Assembly (NCBI RefSeq): GCF_964204865.1
Contig: NC_135258.1
Coordinates: 3,835,001 to 3,899,000, forward strand
DNA length: 64,000 nt
Reading direction: 5' to 3'
From: Styela clava
Taxonomy: Eukaryota > Chordata > Ascidiacea > Stolidobranchia > Styelidae
Shown: positions 1 to 12,183 of the stretch, in pieces
Layout of the letters: each line of letters opens with the position of its first letter
Position numbering within the stretch: the stretch's first letter is position 1
Translations under genes and position numbers: made by a program
The notes under the pieces: model-generated
The model's database searches: none
What the model saw: only the letters and a program-made list of their open reading frames with translations
What the model was told of the DNA's origin: nothing

Positions 1-86
1 AAGCGCGTAAGTCGTCGACTTGTGTTTATTATGTCTCGCACTTTGTACCTACCTCCCGTCGCTACTACCGATTGAATGGTTTAGTG

Positions 87-401
87 CAGGGCTACTCAAC
101 TGGCGGATCGCGGTCCGAATCCTGACCTTTCGGGTATTCGATTCGGACCTCACCTAATTCTTTATTTTGGATTATTAGCCCCACTTTTGAAGTTTCCTTT
201 TATAAAATCACTTTTATAGATTTAATTATATATAGAAAACACTATAACGCCATAATAAACAATCTTGATTATCTAATAATCATTAGTCGACCGAGGAAGC
301 GCGTGTTTAATGATGTCGAAATATAATTTCTGGAAAGACCGGACCCAATATTTTTAAAGTTTCGTATGCGGATCTTTGGTAAAAATAGTTGAGTAGCCCT
401 G
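87..401. mobile_element. hAT-type MITE in duplication copy 1
   Basis: The ends are inverted repeats, CAGGGCTACTCAACTG on the left and AGTTGAGTAGCCCTG on the right. The left flank is gtttagtg (79-86) and the right flank is gttagtg, one base shorter. The copy in the second duplication unit keeps both 8-bp flanks intact. Length and 8-bp flanks fit a non-autonomous hAT element; no transposase is encoded. Confidence 0.8.
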
Positions 402-779
402 GTTAGTGTACCTATCATATCAGTACAGAAACGCTAATCTGTGCCATGAGTTGAATTTACGTTGGATCATCTACTGGCTTATTCCTCTTCTATGATTTTA
501 AACTGACGGATCTGTATGCGTATAATGCAGGGAAGGGCAAATTATGGCCGCGGGTCGGGTCCGGCCAACCGGTGTGTTTCATCAGGCCCACTTGTGTCTG
601 CTACAATTAAGACTAATGTTTTTATAGAAATCCGCTGACAATTACGTTAATAATGACCCTGATGGTCACATTGTGTTTATTATTATTATATAAACGTTAG
701 CCTGGCTCATAGTTTACAATATTGAGCCGCTAATCACAACCAGCTTTTTATATGGCATTCTATCAGCCCTCTTCAAGGA

Positions 780-1691
780 AGGCTATTTAAATTATAATTG
801 TGAACTATATGCGTCCGTATTCCTAATCCGATTTTTATATTTATTAGACCGCCATGGGAAAGGCCTTTAAAATAGTGGGGCCATATATCTGTCCTAACGG
901 TGCACAACCTGCGCCGTTGTGAAAAAATAATGCCGCCGTCCACACACAAAATTCTACGAAAAAAAAGGAAAAAAAAAGTTCAAAATATAGGATTTGGCGG
1001 CTATGCTTTGCAAACTTTTATAGAATGATTTCATTAAAATATTTGACATTTTATTATACTTTTAAAGACAAGAAAATGGAAGTGACCGCCCCTTCCCCGA
1101 CTTTCGATTTTTTCAAAATTGTGTAACCATTATCCAACCTGCTGCAAAATATCTGCTCAAGAATAGATTCATGGAAAAGAAAAATCTGTTTAAAATGCGA
1201 ATATTAAACTTCCAAGTAGTCATACATACTTCATATTGGGCAGACTGCACTTCGCATGGGTAAAATACGCGGTTATGACATCATAAAAGCCAAAAATTCA
1301 ACCCCCTTGGGGCCGTATTGAACACAAATGAATGCGATGTAGCCGCCAATGGCAAAAAGGTTGTGCACCACTGATTTATCCTTATTCGTAACTCGCTTTT
1401 TATATGACAGCCCAACTTCTTCAGAGGGAGCCATTGAAAGGGAGATTGCGCCATACTTCAATTTCTATTCCTAACCCGTTTTTATTCGACAGATCAATAG
1501 CCTTAAGAGAAGGTCATTTAAAATTTAAGCGGAGGTTGTGACCATTTATCCATTCCTGTTCTTAACCCGCTGCCTATACGACAACCCAATGCCGATTTAA
1601 ATGGCGATCGTGAAAAATATATGGCCTTCGGAGAAGGCCATTTAAAATTTAAAAGGATATTGTGACCGTATACTCATCCACATATCAAACT
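780..1691. repeat. Diverged minisatellite, about 86-bp units (copy 1)
   Basis: Successive units contain variants of 'atccatycctattcctaaccc', then 'tatatgacagatcaatag', then 'agaaggccatttaaa'. Spacing is about 85-95 bp. Units are diverged, and one segment (about 900-1250) no longer shows the period clearly. The same units recur at 2950-3449. Confidence 0.6.
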
Positions 1692-2335
1692 ACCATTCTT
1701 CCCATTGTTGTAAAACAATCTGTATGTAGCTTTATAAATGCCAGCACACAGAATATACCTTGGTAATTAATTGATATTCCGTTCTACTTTACGTTTTTCA
1801 TATGCCAGTATAAATATTGTGGTATGAAGATACTAGAAAATTTAACCCCCCAAAATACTTGCCTCTCAAGCCCTCGTGAAAATTTCCTATATGGAATATT
1901 TACTAAATTTAACCCTTACCTATAGCACTATCAAGAGTCCCTGCATTAATAATTTCTATAATGCCAATTTTTTGTCTCGCTGGCGGTTAATCACGAGTGT
2001 TCGAGTCATGCTGTTCAGATGACTCGAATACAACTCGAGTCGAGTCAAAGACTCAAGCAACCACTGGTGATAACTAATCGAAAAGTCCCTTTTTGACCAT
2101 TTTCTGCCAATAATTTATAACTGTGCTTTTTTTACCAAAATTAGACAATTTTTCTAATTCTTTGCATCACTGTTGAAATTTTTACTATATATAATAAAAT
2201 AGATAAAAATAAAGAATTGAAAATTTGAAATTATGTCTGTCTTTAGGTCTATTGAGGTTTGTGTTGTTTTTAAGGGTAAAATTGGGAAAGCGAATTGTCG
2301 AAGCAATAGTTTCCCTTGAATGAGGAATGCCCAGT
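1692..2335. other. Spacer between duplication copies
   Basis: This AT-rich stretch separates the two duplicated units and does not match either. It has no convincing open frame. An internal palindromic motif of actcgagtcgagt type lies near 2025-2050. I see no gene or classifiable transposon in it. Confidence 0.5.
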
Positions 2336-2421
2336 AAGCGCGTAAGTCGTCGACTTGTGTTTATTATGTCTCGCACTTTGTACCTACCGCCCGTCGCTAC
2401 TACCGATTGAATGGTTTAGTG

Positions 2422-2741
2422 CAGGGCTACTCAACTGACGGACCGCGGTCCGAATCCGGACCTTTCGGGTATTCGATTCGGACCGCGCCTAATTCTTTAT
2501 TTTGAATTATTAGTCCCACTTTTGAAGTTTTCTTCCATAAAATCACTTTTATAGATTTGAATACTGTATATATGTAAAGAACTATAACGCCATAATAAAC
2601 AATCTTAATTAGCTAATTTTCCCTAGCCGACCGAGGAAGCGCGTGTTTAAGGATGCCGAAATATAATTTCTGGAAAGACCGAACCCAATATTTTTGAAGT
2701 TTCGTATGCGGCTCTTTGGTAAAAATAGTTGAGAAGCCCTG
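2422..2741. mobile_element. hAT-type MITE in duplication copy 2
   Basis: This is the same element as at 87-401. It begins CAGGGCTACTCAACTG, ends in the inverted form, and is flanked by a perfect 8-bp direct repeat gtttagtg (2414-2421 and 2742-2749). It is non-coding. Confidence 0.88.
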
Positions 2742-2949
2742 GTTTAGTGTACCTATTATATCAGTACAGAAACGCTAATCTGTGCCATGAGTTGAATTTC
2801 CGTTGGATCATCTACTGGCTTATTCCTCTTCTATGACTTTCAGCTGACGGATCTGTATGCGTATAATGTAGGGAAGGGCAAATTACGGCCGCGGTCGGGT
2901 CCAGCCCATCGGAGTGTTTCATCTGGCCCGCTTTTGACCACACTACTAT

Positions 2950-3449
2950 TAAGACTATATCCGTCCTTATTTCCAATCCGATTTTTATATGGCAGTCCAT
3001 TAGCCCTCTTTGGAGAAAGTCATTCAAAGGGTGATGGAAACCGAATATCCATCCCTATTCATAACCTGTTGTCTATATGGCAGATCAATAGACGCTAAAG
3101 GGGACGCCATTCAAATAGTTTTTGGCACCGTATATCCACCCTTATTCCTACCCCGCTTTTTATATGACAGCCAACCTCTCCAGAGAGGGCCATTGAAATG
3201 AAGATTGGGGCCATACTGCAATTTCTATTCCTAACCAGTTGTATTCGACAGATCAATAGCTTTAAGAGAAGGTCATTTAAAATTTAAGCGAAGGTTGTGA
3301 CCATTTATCCATCCCTGTTCTTGACCCGCTGTCTATATGCCAACCCAATGCCGATTTAAATAGCGATTGGAAAAAATATATGGCCCTTCGGAGAAGGCCA
3401 TTTAAAATTTAAGGATATTGTGACCGTATACTCATCTACATATCAAACT
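2950..3449. repeat. Minisatellite, about 86-bp units (copy 2)
   Basis: Five to six units begin near 2956, 3045, 3131, 3213, 3303 and 3425. Each has an 'atccatccctattcctaaccc'-like segment, a 'tatatggcagatcaatag'-like segment and an 'agaaggccatttaaa'-like segment. Open frames here are by-products of the repeat. Confidence 0.7.
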
Positions 3450-6400
3450 TTTCAACGTGTTTTCTCGAGGTTCTTTCACAAAAACCCGGATAACGATTTC
3501 GAAATTTTTAGAATGATTGATGAGACTTTTACACTTTTATTACCAAACAGAATCTTTGGTTTAATTTTGACCCAAAACCGCGTCAAACACGATGTTATAG
3601 ATTTTCCAAACCGCATTGTTTATTTTTGAAATTGGATTCCATTGTCTGATCTTATCCCACTTATGACAAAACAATGGGCAACGCTTACACATTGATATGA
3701 ACCATTTAAACGAAACAATGGTTCAAAAACAATCGAAAAGGGAGGGTTCCTGGGACGAACTATTCAAAGAACAGCGCACCGAGCATGGCCCTTAGATGGA
3801 AACTAACCGAACAAGCTTAGAAAGACCAAAACCTGGCTGAAAAGCCTACCAATATGAGTTTTCATTTGGTACAAAAACGTACAGTATTTCTTGTAATGCA
3901 TTGTTTAAATCTCTGTAATCTAAGCGTCACAAAGCTTGTTGAAACAAAAAGAAAACATGTCAGGTCGGGACATTGTTTTGTCACAAAACACAGGGCGTCC
4001 TCCCCAAGGTGAAACTTTTATTATCATACTCAATGACGTCACAAAAAGTGCCAAGAAAGCGAACGCCTACGGAATATTATTTTGCAATAATTAAGCCCGC
4101 CCATAACGACACTGTCTGTTAATGCGATTTTTGTTTTGTTCGATCCATATATTCGACCCAAGTTAGTCGCGATTTTTTTATTAACTGATTTATTTGCTCT
4201 GAACAAGTCTTGCAATCATACATAGCACCTGTTCCCAACTGGTGGCCACGTAGCAGTTGGAGGTGGCCACAATGCTTGGCGCGAAACTGATTTTACTCTT
4301 CACTTAGCTAGTAAACTCCCCATTTTTCTCTAATTTTTATCGCCTGATAAGGTTATTTCACAGGGTGTTTTCACTTTGTTGATCATGAATATTTGAACAA
4401 TATGTGATTTGGAATCTCCCAATCAAAATAACACTATTAGTATAACTGGAATGATAAACAGGGGGGCCACGAATGCTAAAAGCCTCCAAAGAAGGGCCGC
4501 GACTCCTAAAAGGTTGGGAACCACTGCTATATAGGATAACCGCTGTTCCTCGTTAATATATCAGCGGCGTGTGTTATTGGGATTTTTGTAATAGTGTATT
4601 CATAGGTCCCTGGACGAGATGCCACGGATACAAAGTAAGTTATCAATACCATAAAGAAGCGTCGCGAGCACTAACAACTTTTTTGTATTTTGAAGAAAAT
4701 CCAAGGAGAGATGAGAAGAAGAATCGACCTCTTGGCTTTATTCCTTAGGCCTACATGTTTACAAACTTCGAAAGGCATAAAGTAGACTACACATTGACGA
4801 TCGCAAAATTGACTTTCATTTAAAAGCAACATTTATTCTTGTGAGTGTGCCTTGAGTTTTTTCTCTGATAATTTGGCGCCGCACGAACAAAAAGTTTGGG
4901 AACCGCTGCCTTAATAGGTTTCTTGTTAAAGGTTGTGGCTATAATTACACAGCACAGCGGTTAAAATTAACAGGAAGTATTTCTAGACAGGACACGTCAA
5001 TAGGACCGTTTTGTCAAATCTCAATAAAGAAAAAAACAAAACAAGATGGCGACGATTTGAAATTTTTGTCTGAACCGATTCGGATAATTTACTATTAGAT
5101 TCGAAACGCACAGCCCTGCGTATAAAGCTGATTTAACGCACACGTATGACGCCTGCTAGCGGTCGGATTAATAACAATAAAATTACGTAAATGAATCTAA
5201 CCATCCAAGCCTTCCCTAGGTATAGAAAATATTACATGGAGACGAGCTTTATTTCTGCGAACATTATAAATTGTTGTTGTAAAGGTATGTTGTTGTTGTC
5301 TCTAAGTTTGTCATATATTATCTATACGTCCGCGTATTGCTTTGCGCTGCAGGTTAAAATCAAACCTATATCCACTACCTCGCCAAGAGTGTAAAGAAAT
5401 TTGATGGGTTGCATGGCTTATTGTAATTTTCGATCGCATTGAAGATCATCCTATACGCATAAAAAAACTTAAAATAATAAATTCGTATATTTTAAATTAG
5501 GATGTGCAACATTTTTTGTCGGTGACCATATAATCAACTTCAGGCAGCTATCTGCGCCAAACAGAAATGCGGAATGCAGCTATCACTTAGCTCACAGTAA
5601 AGAAGGCAAGGACAAAACGGCGAAAGATTTTTCACGCAACGACAAGAGCAAAAAACATTGCTTATTTCTACCCATGTGAGCGCATTTCCAACCATGAACT
5701 GTCGGATTAGGATTTTATGCTCGATGGGAAAAATTTGAGTGTTGACAAGGGTCACACCGAATGACTTTAGTAGGCCGTGCTGTGTTCCCCTGTTGCACAC
5801 CTTTTAGATAAATTTGGAAAATCGTCGATGTTTTATTAGCTTATTTCAAACTCACATCTTTGCAAACATTTCATAGAAATTTTCGTTGTCCAATAACCTT
5901 ATTTGTCACCATCGGCCTTGTTTGGTCAAGCGGGTCTAGTTACTGTGATACGGCTAATATGTGTAATAAATGCTGAATCATTCTGAATGAACATCAAAAG
6001 ATCTGACAATTGCCGATTCGAGCATGTTGAAGAGTCGCCATTGAGTGGGAACGGCTAACTTAAAAGTGGAGCCTACAGTTCATACAGATCAGAGATATGT
6101 TGCCGGGCTTAAGTGAAAGAGATATGTTAGCTCAGTGTTTTTCTTTCAGAGAAGAATCCATCTATAAGTAAGAATTTTATTGGGATCTTTTGTTCAAATC
6201 TCAACTAAATAATTACTAATTTGTTATTTGAAAACGTGGCCTGGGTGTTTTCCTCAAATTCCACAATTTTGTATTTGCGGCGGGTGCTTTTGTACAAAAG
6301 ATCGTTTTTTTTTACCTTCGGGAGGATTTTTTTGTGCAATATTACTAATATTTCTCACTTATTTAGTATTATTGTATATAAATGCACATATTGTGAACTA

Positions 6401-8371
6401 TACCAAACACCAAAGTGCGGGTTGCACTTATCACAAGCAAATAAAAGACGAATGAACATCGAAGAATAAAGAGTTGCAAATGCATGGGCTGAAATTTCTA
6501 ATTGTCAAGTTAGACCGTGTCACCTAGCGGGGGTTCAAGAGGCTTGAGGGTTTAAAGAGCGTTTCGCGCTACAAAAAAGTTGCTATGTATGATACATAAA
6601 AAAAAAATTCAAAAGGGCTACGCCCGTGGTTTATTCAATCCAACAACTCTTTTGTAATATAGTTTTCCCGCCTGCGTATTTGGGATTAAACATTAATGAA
6701 TAGTTCGATTACCTATTTATAGACAGCGATCGGTGGTACAAATCGACCACAAAATTTCCATCGGTATTTGCACAGTACACACAAAGGTTTATTTATTTAT
6801 CAAGCGACCAAGAGCGGGGTAGTAGCAGAGCGTTTGTGGATTTACTGTCCATGCATGGCTCATGTTTTGTTACATTTCGGCAAACGACACGTGTAGACCC
6901 GGAAAAATCACTGTTTCTCTCGAGAGGTTAAAGATTTAAAACGAGTTAATATTTTAAGCCGTTAACGTGTTCAGTGATCGCCACGTGTACTGGAAAGCAC
7001 CGATTTTTAGCATAGATGAGATCATTTATTTTAAAATCCGCAATGGTAAGCGATAATATTTATATTAAAAATTCATATTATAAAAATCAATTTCTAAAAA
7101 TAAAGTTGATAATATGAGACTTAACATATTCTGCACAGGCATTTCACTTCGTTAGCAGAGACATAGAATAAGTAAGTAAGTTCATTTCGATTTTCCGTTA
7201 CAACACAACAAGGAAGCAATACATGGCAAAACAAACAAATATGCGGAAAATTAGTAGTAGGCAAACTCTAAAATAGATTTAGGACGTGCTGATGCACTTA
7301 CCTGAGTTGAATAGATAGAATAGACAGATGGAAGCTAAAAACGATCCGGTACTTCATAATTTGGCTTCACGCTTTCAAAGAGTTGAGTAATGGCTGTAAT
7401 GCGGCAATGCTTGCTGAGTTTTCATCGTCTGCAACGCGTTATCAGGGCGATAAGGTCGTTGAGTTTATCTCGCCAACGATTATTTTTATTTATTTTTTGA
7501 TAGTGTGAATCTGTGTGATTACATATGCAGCTATAGATAGGAATAATTATCGGGAATTGCAGCAGCTTGACTGAGCAGTAGTACGGAATGAATTACTAAG
7601 GCAGTTGGTTAGATAGATAGATAGTTTATTTTGAATCTCCATACAGCTGTACAGCCATAATCAGATAATAAACACAAATTAGAAATGGAGAATTCTGGAA
7701 TTCATTGAAAAAACGAAGTGAGAACATCGGTTATTCGGCCAGATATTTTACAATTGAATTCAACGTTGGCACATTCCAGCATTCAGACATTGCAGCATTG
7801 TACAGTTGTATGATGCAGTAACAGTGTCTGTATACTTAGCATTCGTTTTCAAATGGCAAACATTTATTGAACAGATTCCAAATTTTAATTTCTTCAAGTT
7901 GACAACTTCTGAACTTTGTGCCTGTCTTTTGTAACTTTTAGTTTGGGTATGGTATAGAAGTAGAAGACCATATTTTCAGTTTGTGTGATTGTTTTGGAAA
8001 GTTTTTTTGGCAGAATGGGACCAAATTATAAAAAATTCTAAATTTTCGATTGCAGCAGATATACACATATTATATTCCATTACGGTACTGTGTTACTTAT
8101 TTATCCCGGGCGAGAGAAAGCTGATAAAACGGGGCTTAAACATATGGGGAACCACGACCTATCGTCCAGTTCACACTCTGCCCGCTGTCTGATCATACAA
8201 GTATATTAGTTTATATAACCATTGCGATTACACAGTCAAGGATATCTCTCTGCTGGCAAATGAGACACACTTATTTCTGAATGTTTTTATTTTTAGATTT
8301 TTCGAGCTACTGTATTCTGGTATTGTATTGGTAGAAAGGAATCCACTGTAGACTAAATCATATTATTAATC
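3450..8371. other. Intergenic region upstream of the GST gene
   Basis: No gene is supported here; the open frames are under 90 codons and resemble nothing. It holds a hAT-type MITE (about 4225-4526), a degenerate TCGAA-rich element end (about 5041-5115), a short ATAG run near 7609-7624, and a minus-strand SINE piece (about 8095-8192). A donor-like cagagacatagaataa|gtaagtaag near 7150-7180 and an acceptor-like tttttatttttag ending at 8296 could bound a 5' untranslated exon of the GST gene. That is inference only. Confidence 0.5.
4225..4526. mobile_element. hAT-type MITE, GTTCCCAACC family
   Basis: The left end reads cctgttcccaactggtggcc and the right end aaaggttgggaaccactg. Its interior matches elements at 19599-19898, 61573-61864 and the split element at 39774-40958, including the shared 'ttatttcacagggtgttttc' segment. 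Target duplication is not clean. Confidence 0.65.
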
Positions 8372-11300
8372 ATGGGCAAACTGGAACTTGGTTACTGGAA
8401 CATCAGAGGTTTGGCACAAGCTGCGAGATTGCTGCTGGAATATGGCGGTGTGGAGTATGAAGATAAAAGGTGATTTGATATTTTAGCTTATTTTTACTGA
8501 AATGAAGATGACTGTTTGCCACAAGTTTACTAGTTGCCATTCCCTTAAAAATAATATTGCGGGTGCCATGTAATGCGAACAGGACGTTCACAAAAACAAA
8601 GTAAACACTATTATAAACAAAATATAATAATGAAAATATTTTAGGAGTCTCCCCCTTCCTCTCCCCCGAGATAAATATGTGAATCCTATCCTAATAACAG
8701 TGATTGAATGATTATGCGAAGGACCTGTGCCTAGGGAGCTGATTAGAATCTGGAAACACTAAAAACACTACCAGAAATTGTCTTGCCTATTGATAATTAA
8801 TAAACTAACGATGACTTACACAGTGCAGTGGTGGGTTGTGAACATGTCCCGACTATTCTGTGTGATTCAAAAGTCTTCTGCTGCACAATAACAATATATT
8901 AGAGATCGAAATATGCGCAGCTGAAGAACACTGCTATTATTCTTCGCTGCTCTGGTCTTCGTAGCCCGTAGCCATAACTTCACTCATGAAGTTTTCTTCT
9001 TGTTTTTATGAAAAATCGCTTTCCTCTTTAACTACTGGACCAATTCTGTGAGAAATAATTAATGCGAGAGGATTGGTGGATGCTGTCCGGTTACATCTTC
9101 TTCCATGATCGAGTCCGTGAATCTGAAAACAAAATAACTGGCTAAATAATCCCATACCCAACGTAAACTGGATGAGAGGCTGTGGTTCGCCATATGATTA
9201 GGCCGTATCATGGGCTTTCCTCTTCCTCACGATAATATGTAAATCTTATCCTATCCTAAAATTCATTTTTAATTCACAGATATCAATGTGATATGGAACC
9301 ACCTTACGGCAGAAGCAAATGGCTGGATGTTAAATTCACTCTCGGACTCGACTTCCCTAACTTGCCTTACATGATAGATGGCGATCTGAAGATTACTGAG
9401 AGCTGGGCAATTTACCGTTATATTGCTCGTAAGATTGGGATGACCTTCGACACTCCGAAACAGGAAGCAGAAGCTCACATGCTGGAAGGTGAGTTTCTTA
9501 TGTTAGTGGGATAGTATTAGGGATGGGCCGGGATTCGGATCCGGACTCGGATTCGAGTCGAATCCAGGCATTTTTTGGACTCGGATTCGATTTCGAGTCC
9601 ACGTCGTTTTTACCGAGTCTATAATTAATTCTGTTTTTACTAATTTACGCCTATGTTTGTACTTTTACACCTATAAATCTCACTACATACACTAACTAGT
9701 TGAAATTAAGGTTAAATAGGTAACAATATCACTCAAACTATCTATTCTTTTGGTATACATGGGGTACACAATAAAATATGTGTTAGCGCAATATTTTTGA
9801 GTTTTCGATTTGCGTAAATAAATATGAAACATGGGCAGGATCAGTCCAAGGAGTAATCTCATCAATACCTCTTTTAAATCCAGTTTAGTACGTGCAATCC
9901 TTTCTCTAAAAGAGAGCAATGAAAATCATGGAGAGTTTTAGAACGTTTACATGAATTACTAAATTGCAAGCATTGTATTGACGACGAGTGGCATCTCTCT
10001 ACCATTTGCGCACGCGACATAGTAAATTTAAGGCTAGAAATATCTGGAATTATGGGAAAGCATTGTAGTCAAAAACTTTTTATTTTTCATATTGCCATGT
10101 ACGAATTTTTAATTAGCCGCCCAAAATTGACGCAAGGAAACTGGAAATCCAGTTCACAGCCAAGGCGCACATTGACCCACGTTTACGTTTATATTGTGGC
10201 CGCCAAAAAAGAAGAAAAATATATTTTCAAATTGATTCAACAGCTATCTGCGGAATCATTAGGGAAAAATATGAGCTACAGCTTATGTTTGTGAGCGCGC
10301 GATACTGTAGTATGGCCAAAAACGTGTTTTTCTACTTTTATATTGTGACGTCACGGACTCGGAGGATTCGATTCGAGTCCTTGACCTATTACTCGGATTC
10401 GTCGAATCTTTGTAATGCCGGACTCGTCCCATCTCTAGATAGTATATCCATGGACTTGATGGTGGAGAAAGCCTTAGTAAGGGACGAACGAGTATTTGAA
10501 CCACCGTACGACAACATGGGTCACGATCCCCTCGTTAATTCACCCATATTGTTCAAAAAATGTAACTTTTTTATCACACTTACATGGCCCGCCAGTATGG
10601 ATAAGCAAACATTTTTGGTCCCTGTCCAGTGAACCTTGCTCACCCCTGCTATAACCACCAAGCCTCAATATTCGTAATTTCAATTTTTCACATTTCCCAG
10701 GTATCATCAACACTCTTAGGCAAGGATTTACACATGTCTGTTACAATCCTCAATTTGAAGAGAAAAAAGATGGAATGAAGGAATCACAACTTGGGAAACT
10801 ACAAGGGTTTGAAAAGTTCTTAGAGGGAAAAAAATATCTGACTGGTAAGACTCACTCAGCATCAGCACAGCATCAATCATAAACAATCAACATCAACCCG
10901 AACCCTAGGAATTAGATGTTATTTCCCTTGTCCTCTGCCTGACTATTAGATTTTAAAAATCCTCACTCAAAGGAAGACTCAACTGCCATTCAGTAACCCC
11001 TGGAAATCATCCCGTGAACCCCTGGGGGTTCCAAACTCCCGATTATAACCCCCTTGCGTAAGAGACTCAATGCATTGTGCTGAATGTTTCAATCAGTTGT
11101 TCAAAATCTTTGTTTTGTGACCCCCCCTTCAATAGATGCTCAACATTCCATGGCTCCATGCATTCAAATGAAAAAACTAGTTTTGTATTCAATTTGTTTC
11201 TTTTAACTATATTATTTGGATCTGCTTTTCTCAGGGCACAGAAACCAGAGCGAAATTCCCATGTTTTTATCATTATCGGAGTCTGAATCGAAATTTTTTC

Positions 11301-12183
11301 AAACATGAGCAGAAACCAGACCCGTTTTATGTTGCTCAGAGTTTGGGATGTGTTGCCAGTTTTCCCGACTTCACAACCCTGGCTTCAATGTCGCTCATAG
11401 CATTGACTTATTCTTTGAATAACAAAATTTTGATTATGAAAACAGCATTTTTTTGTGGTGTGCTCAAAATTTTGATTAAAAATACTGCAATCTTGTAGAG
11501 AATTTTGTGGTGTTTTGCTATTCGATACCTGACCTGGACTGGAAACAGTCATGTTTCCTCACATATTGCCAGTCTGCACTTGTCTGACCACTCAATTATA
11601 GTCATTTTGATGCTTGCTACATTATTACTTATCGATTTTAATTTAAGGTATTTGTCTGTCTGTATGTCTGTTTGTCTGTTAGATGCACGCGATATCTCAC
11701 GAAAGCGAGATTGAATCTGCTTCAGATTTTGCATGTGCATTTATCTTATCTCGGACCAGAAGCCTATTGATTTTGGGCGAATTATGTCGTATAATTAGCG
11801 AGGTATTAATTAATTAGTGATGGGACACAAGGTGTCACTATGGAGTGAGAGCGCTGTTTTGGGGGATCCCCTAACTTTCGATCGATAAGTCTTCGGTCTC
11901 TGACCGATATTCTCGTTATTGCAGTTAGCGCAACGTTTATTTTACTGTTATTTTTTTTGCAGGAGATAAGATTAGTCACGTTGATTTCGCTTTCTATGAG
12001 ACACTTGCTCATCACCAAATTATGTTCCCTGATATTTTCTCAAAGTTTTCCAACATCCAATGCTTCTACAAAAGATTTGAGGAAAACGAGAAGATAGCAG
12101 CGTACTTGAAATCAAGCCGATTCCAGAAGTTCCCAATCAATAACCCCGTGGCTAAATGGGGAGGAAAATTTCAACAAGATTAA
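8372..12183 (+). CDS. Mu-class glutathione S-transferase
   Basis: Glutathione S-transferases join glutathione to electrophiles, mostly in the cytosol. Four coding exons join in frame (8372-8469, 9280-9488, 10701-10844, 11963-12183) to give 223 residues; vertebrate mu enzymes have about 218. The N-terminal thioredoxin-like half opens with LGYWNIRGLAQAARLLLEY, including the catalytic tyrosine (about Tyr8). It continues with YGRSKWLDVKF, LGLDFPNLPYMIDG and the substrate-serine motif ITESWAIYRYIARK. The segment between EDKRY and the RSKW motif has the length of the mu loop. The C-terminal half ends SSRFQKFPINNPVAKWGGK, like the mu-class tail. All junctions are GT-AG. Intron 2 holds a 920-bp hAT-type insertion and intron 3 a second repeat. 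The start codon opens the conserved domain. Promoter and poly(A) signal were not identified. The exact mu paralogue cannot be assigned. Confidence 0.93.
9097..9257 (+). repeat. SINE fragment (body and tail) in GST intron 1
   Basis: It shares 'cccatacccaacgt', 'ggctgtggttcgccatatga' and the terminal 'atcctatcctaaa' with the full-length tRNA-derived SINE at 61056-61415, same orientation. A shorter tail piece lies at about 8650-8695. Confidence 0.7.
9518..10437. mobile_element. TAGGGATGGG hAT-type element in GST intron 2
   Basis: It starts TAGGGATGGG and ends CCCATCTCTA. The flanks gatagtat at 9510-9517 and 10438-10445 are a perfect 8-bp direct repeat. Both termini are rich in GATTCGGA/TCGAATCC motifs arranged as inverted repeats. 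The 920-bp interior has no recognisable transposase, so it is non-autonomous. Confidence 0.88.
11640..11930 (+). repeat. Dispersed repeat with TCTGTCTG run, GST intron 3
   Basis: A tctgtctgtatgtctgtttg run is followed by 'gatgcacgcgatatctcac', 'ttttgcatgtgcat' and 'gggacacaaggtgtcacta'. The segment recurs in inverted orientation at 32170-32470 inside a CEP63 intron with about 85-90% identity by eye. No terminal structure or target duplication was resolved. Confidence 0.8.

Larger units (their letters stand above)
1..1691. repeat. Tandem segmental duplication, copy 1
   Basis: The first 600 bases match 2336-2940 almost base for base, and the stretch around 1500-1691 matches 3257-3449. Both copies carry the same hAT-type MITE at the same point. 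Copy 1 holds several hundred more bases in its middle (roughly 600-1480) than copy 2. The match begins at base 1, so the duplicated unit probably extends left of the window. No protein-coding content is recognisable. Confidence 0.85.
2336..3449. repeat. Tandem segmental duplication, copy 2
   Basis: This repeats the window start with few substitutions, for example acctacctcc versus acctaccgcc. It runs through the shared MITE and into the minisatellite. It is shorter than copy 1 because a few hundred bases of the central part are missing here or were added in copy 1. Confidence 0.85.

Noticed and set aside
3010..3201. 63-codon frame in the first 3.5 kb
   Set aside because: It lies within the 86-bp minisatellite and is not preserved in the other duplication copy.
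10285..10632. 115-codon frame in GST intron 2
   Set aside because: It crosses the right boundary of the TAGGGATGGG element and resembles no protein.
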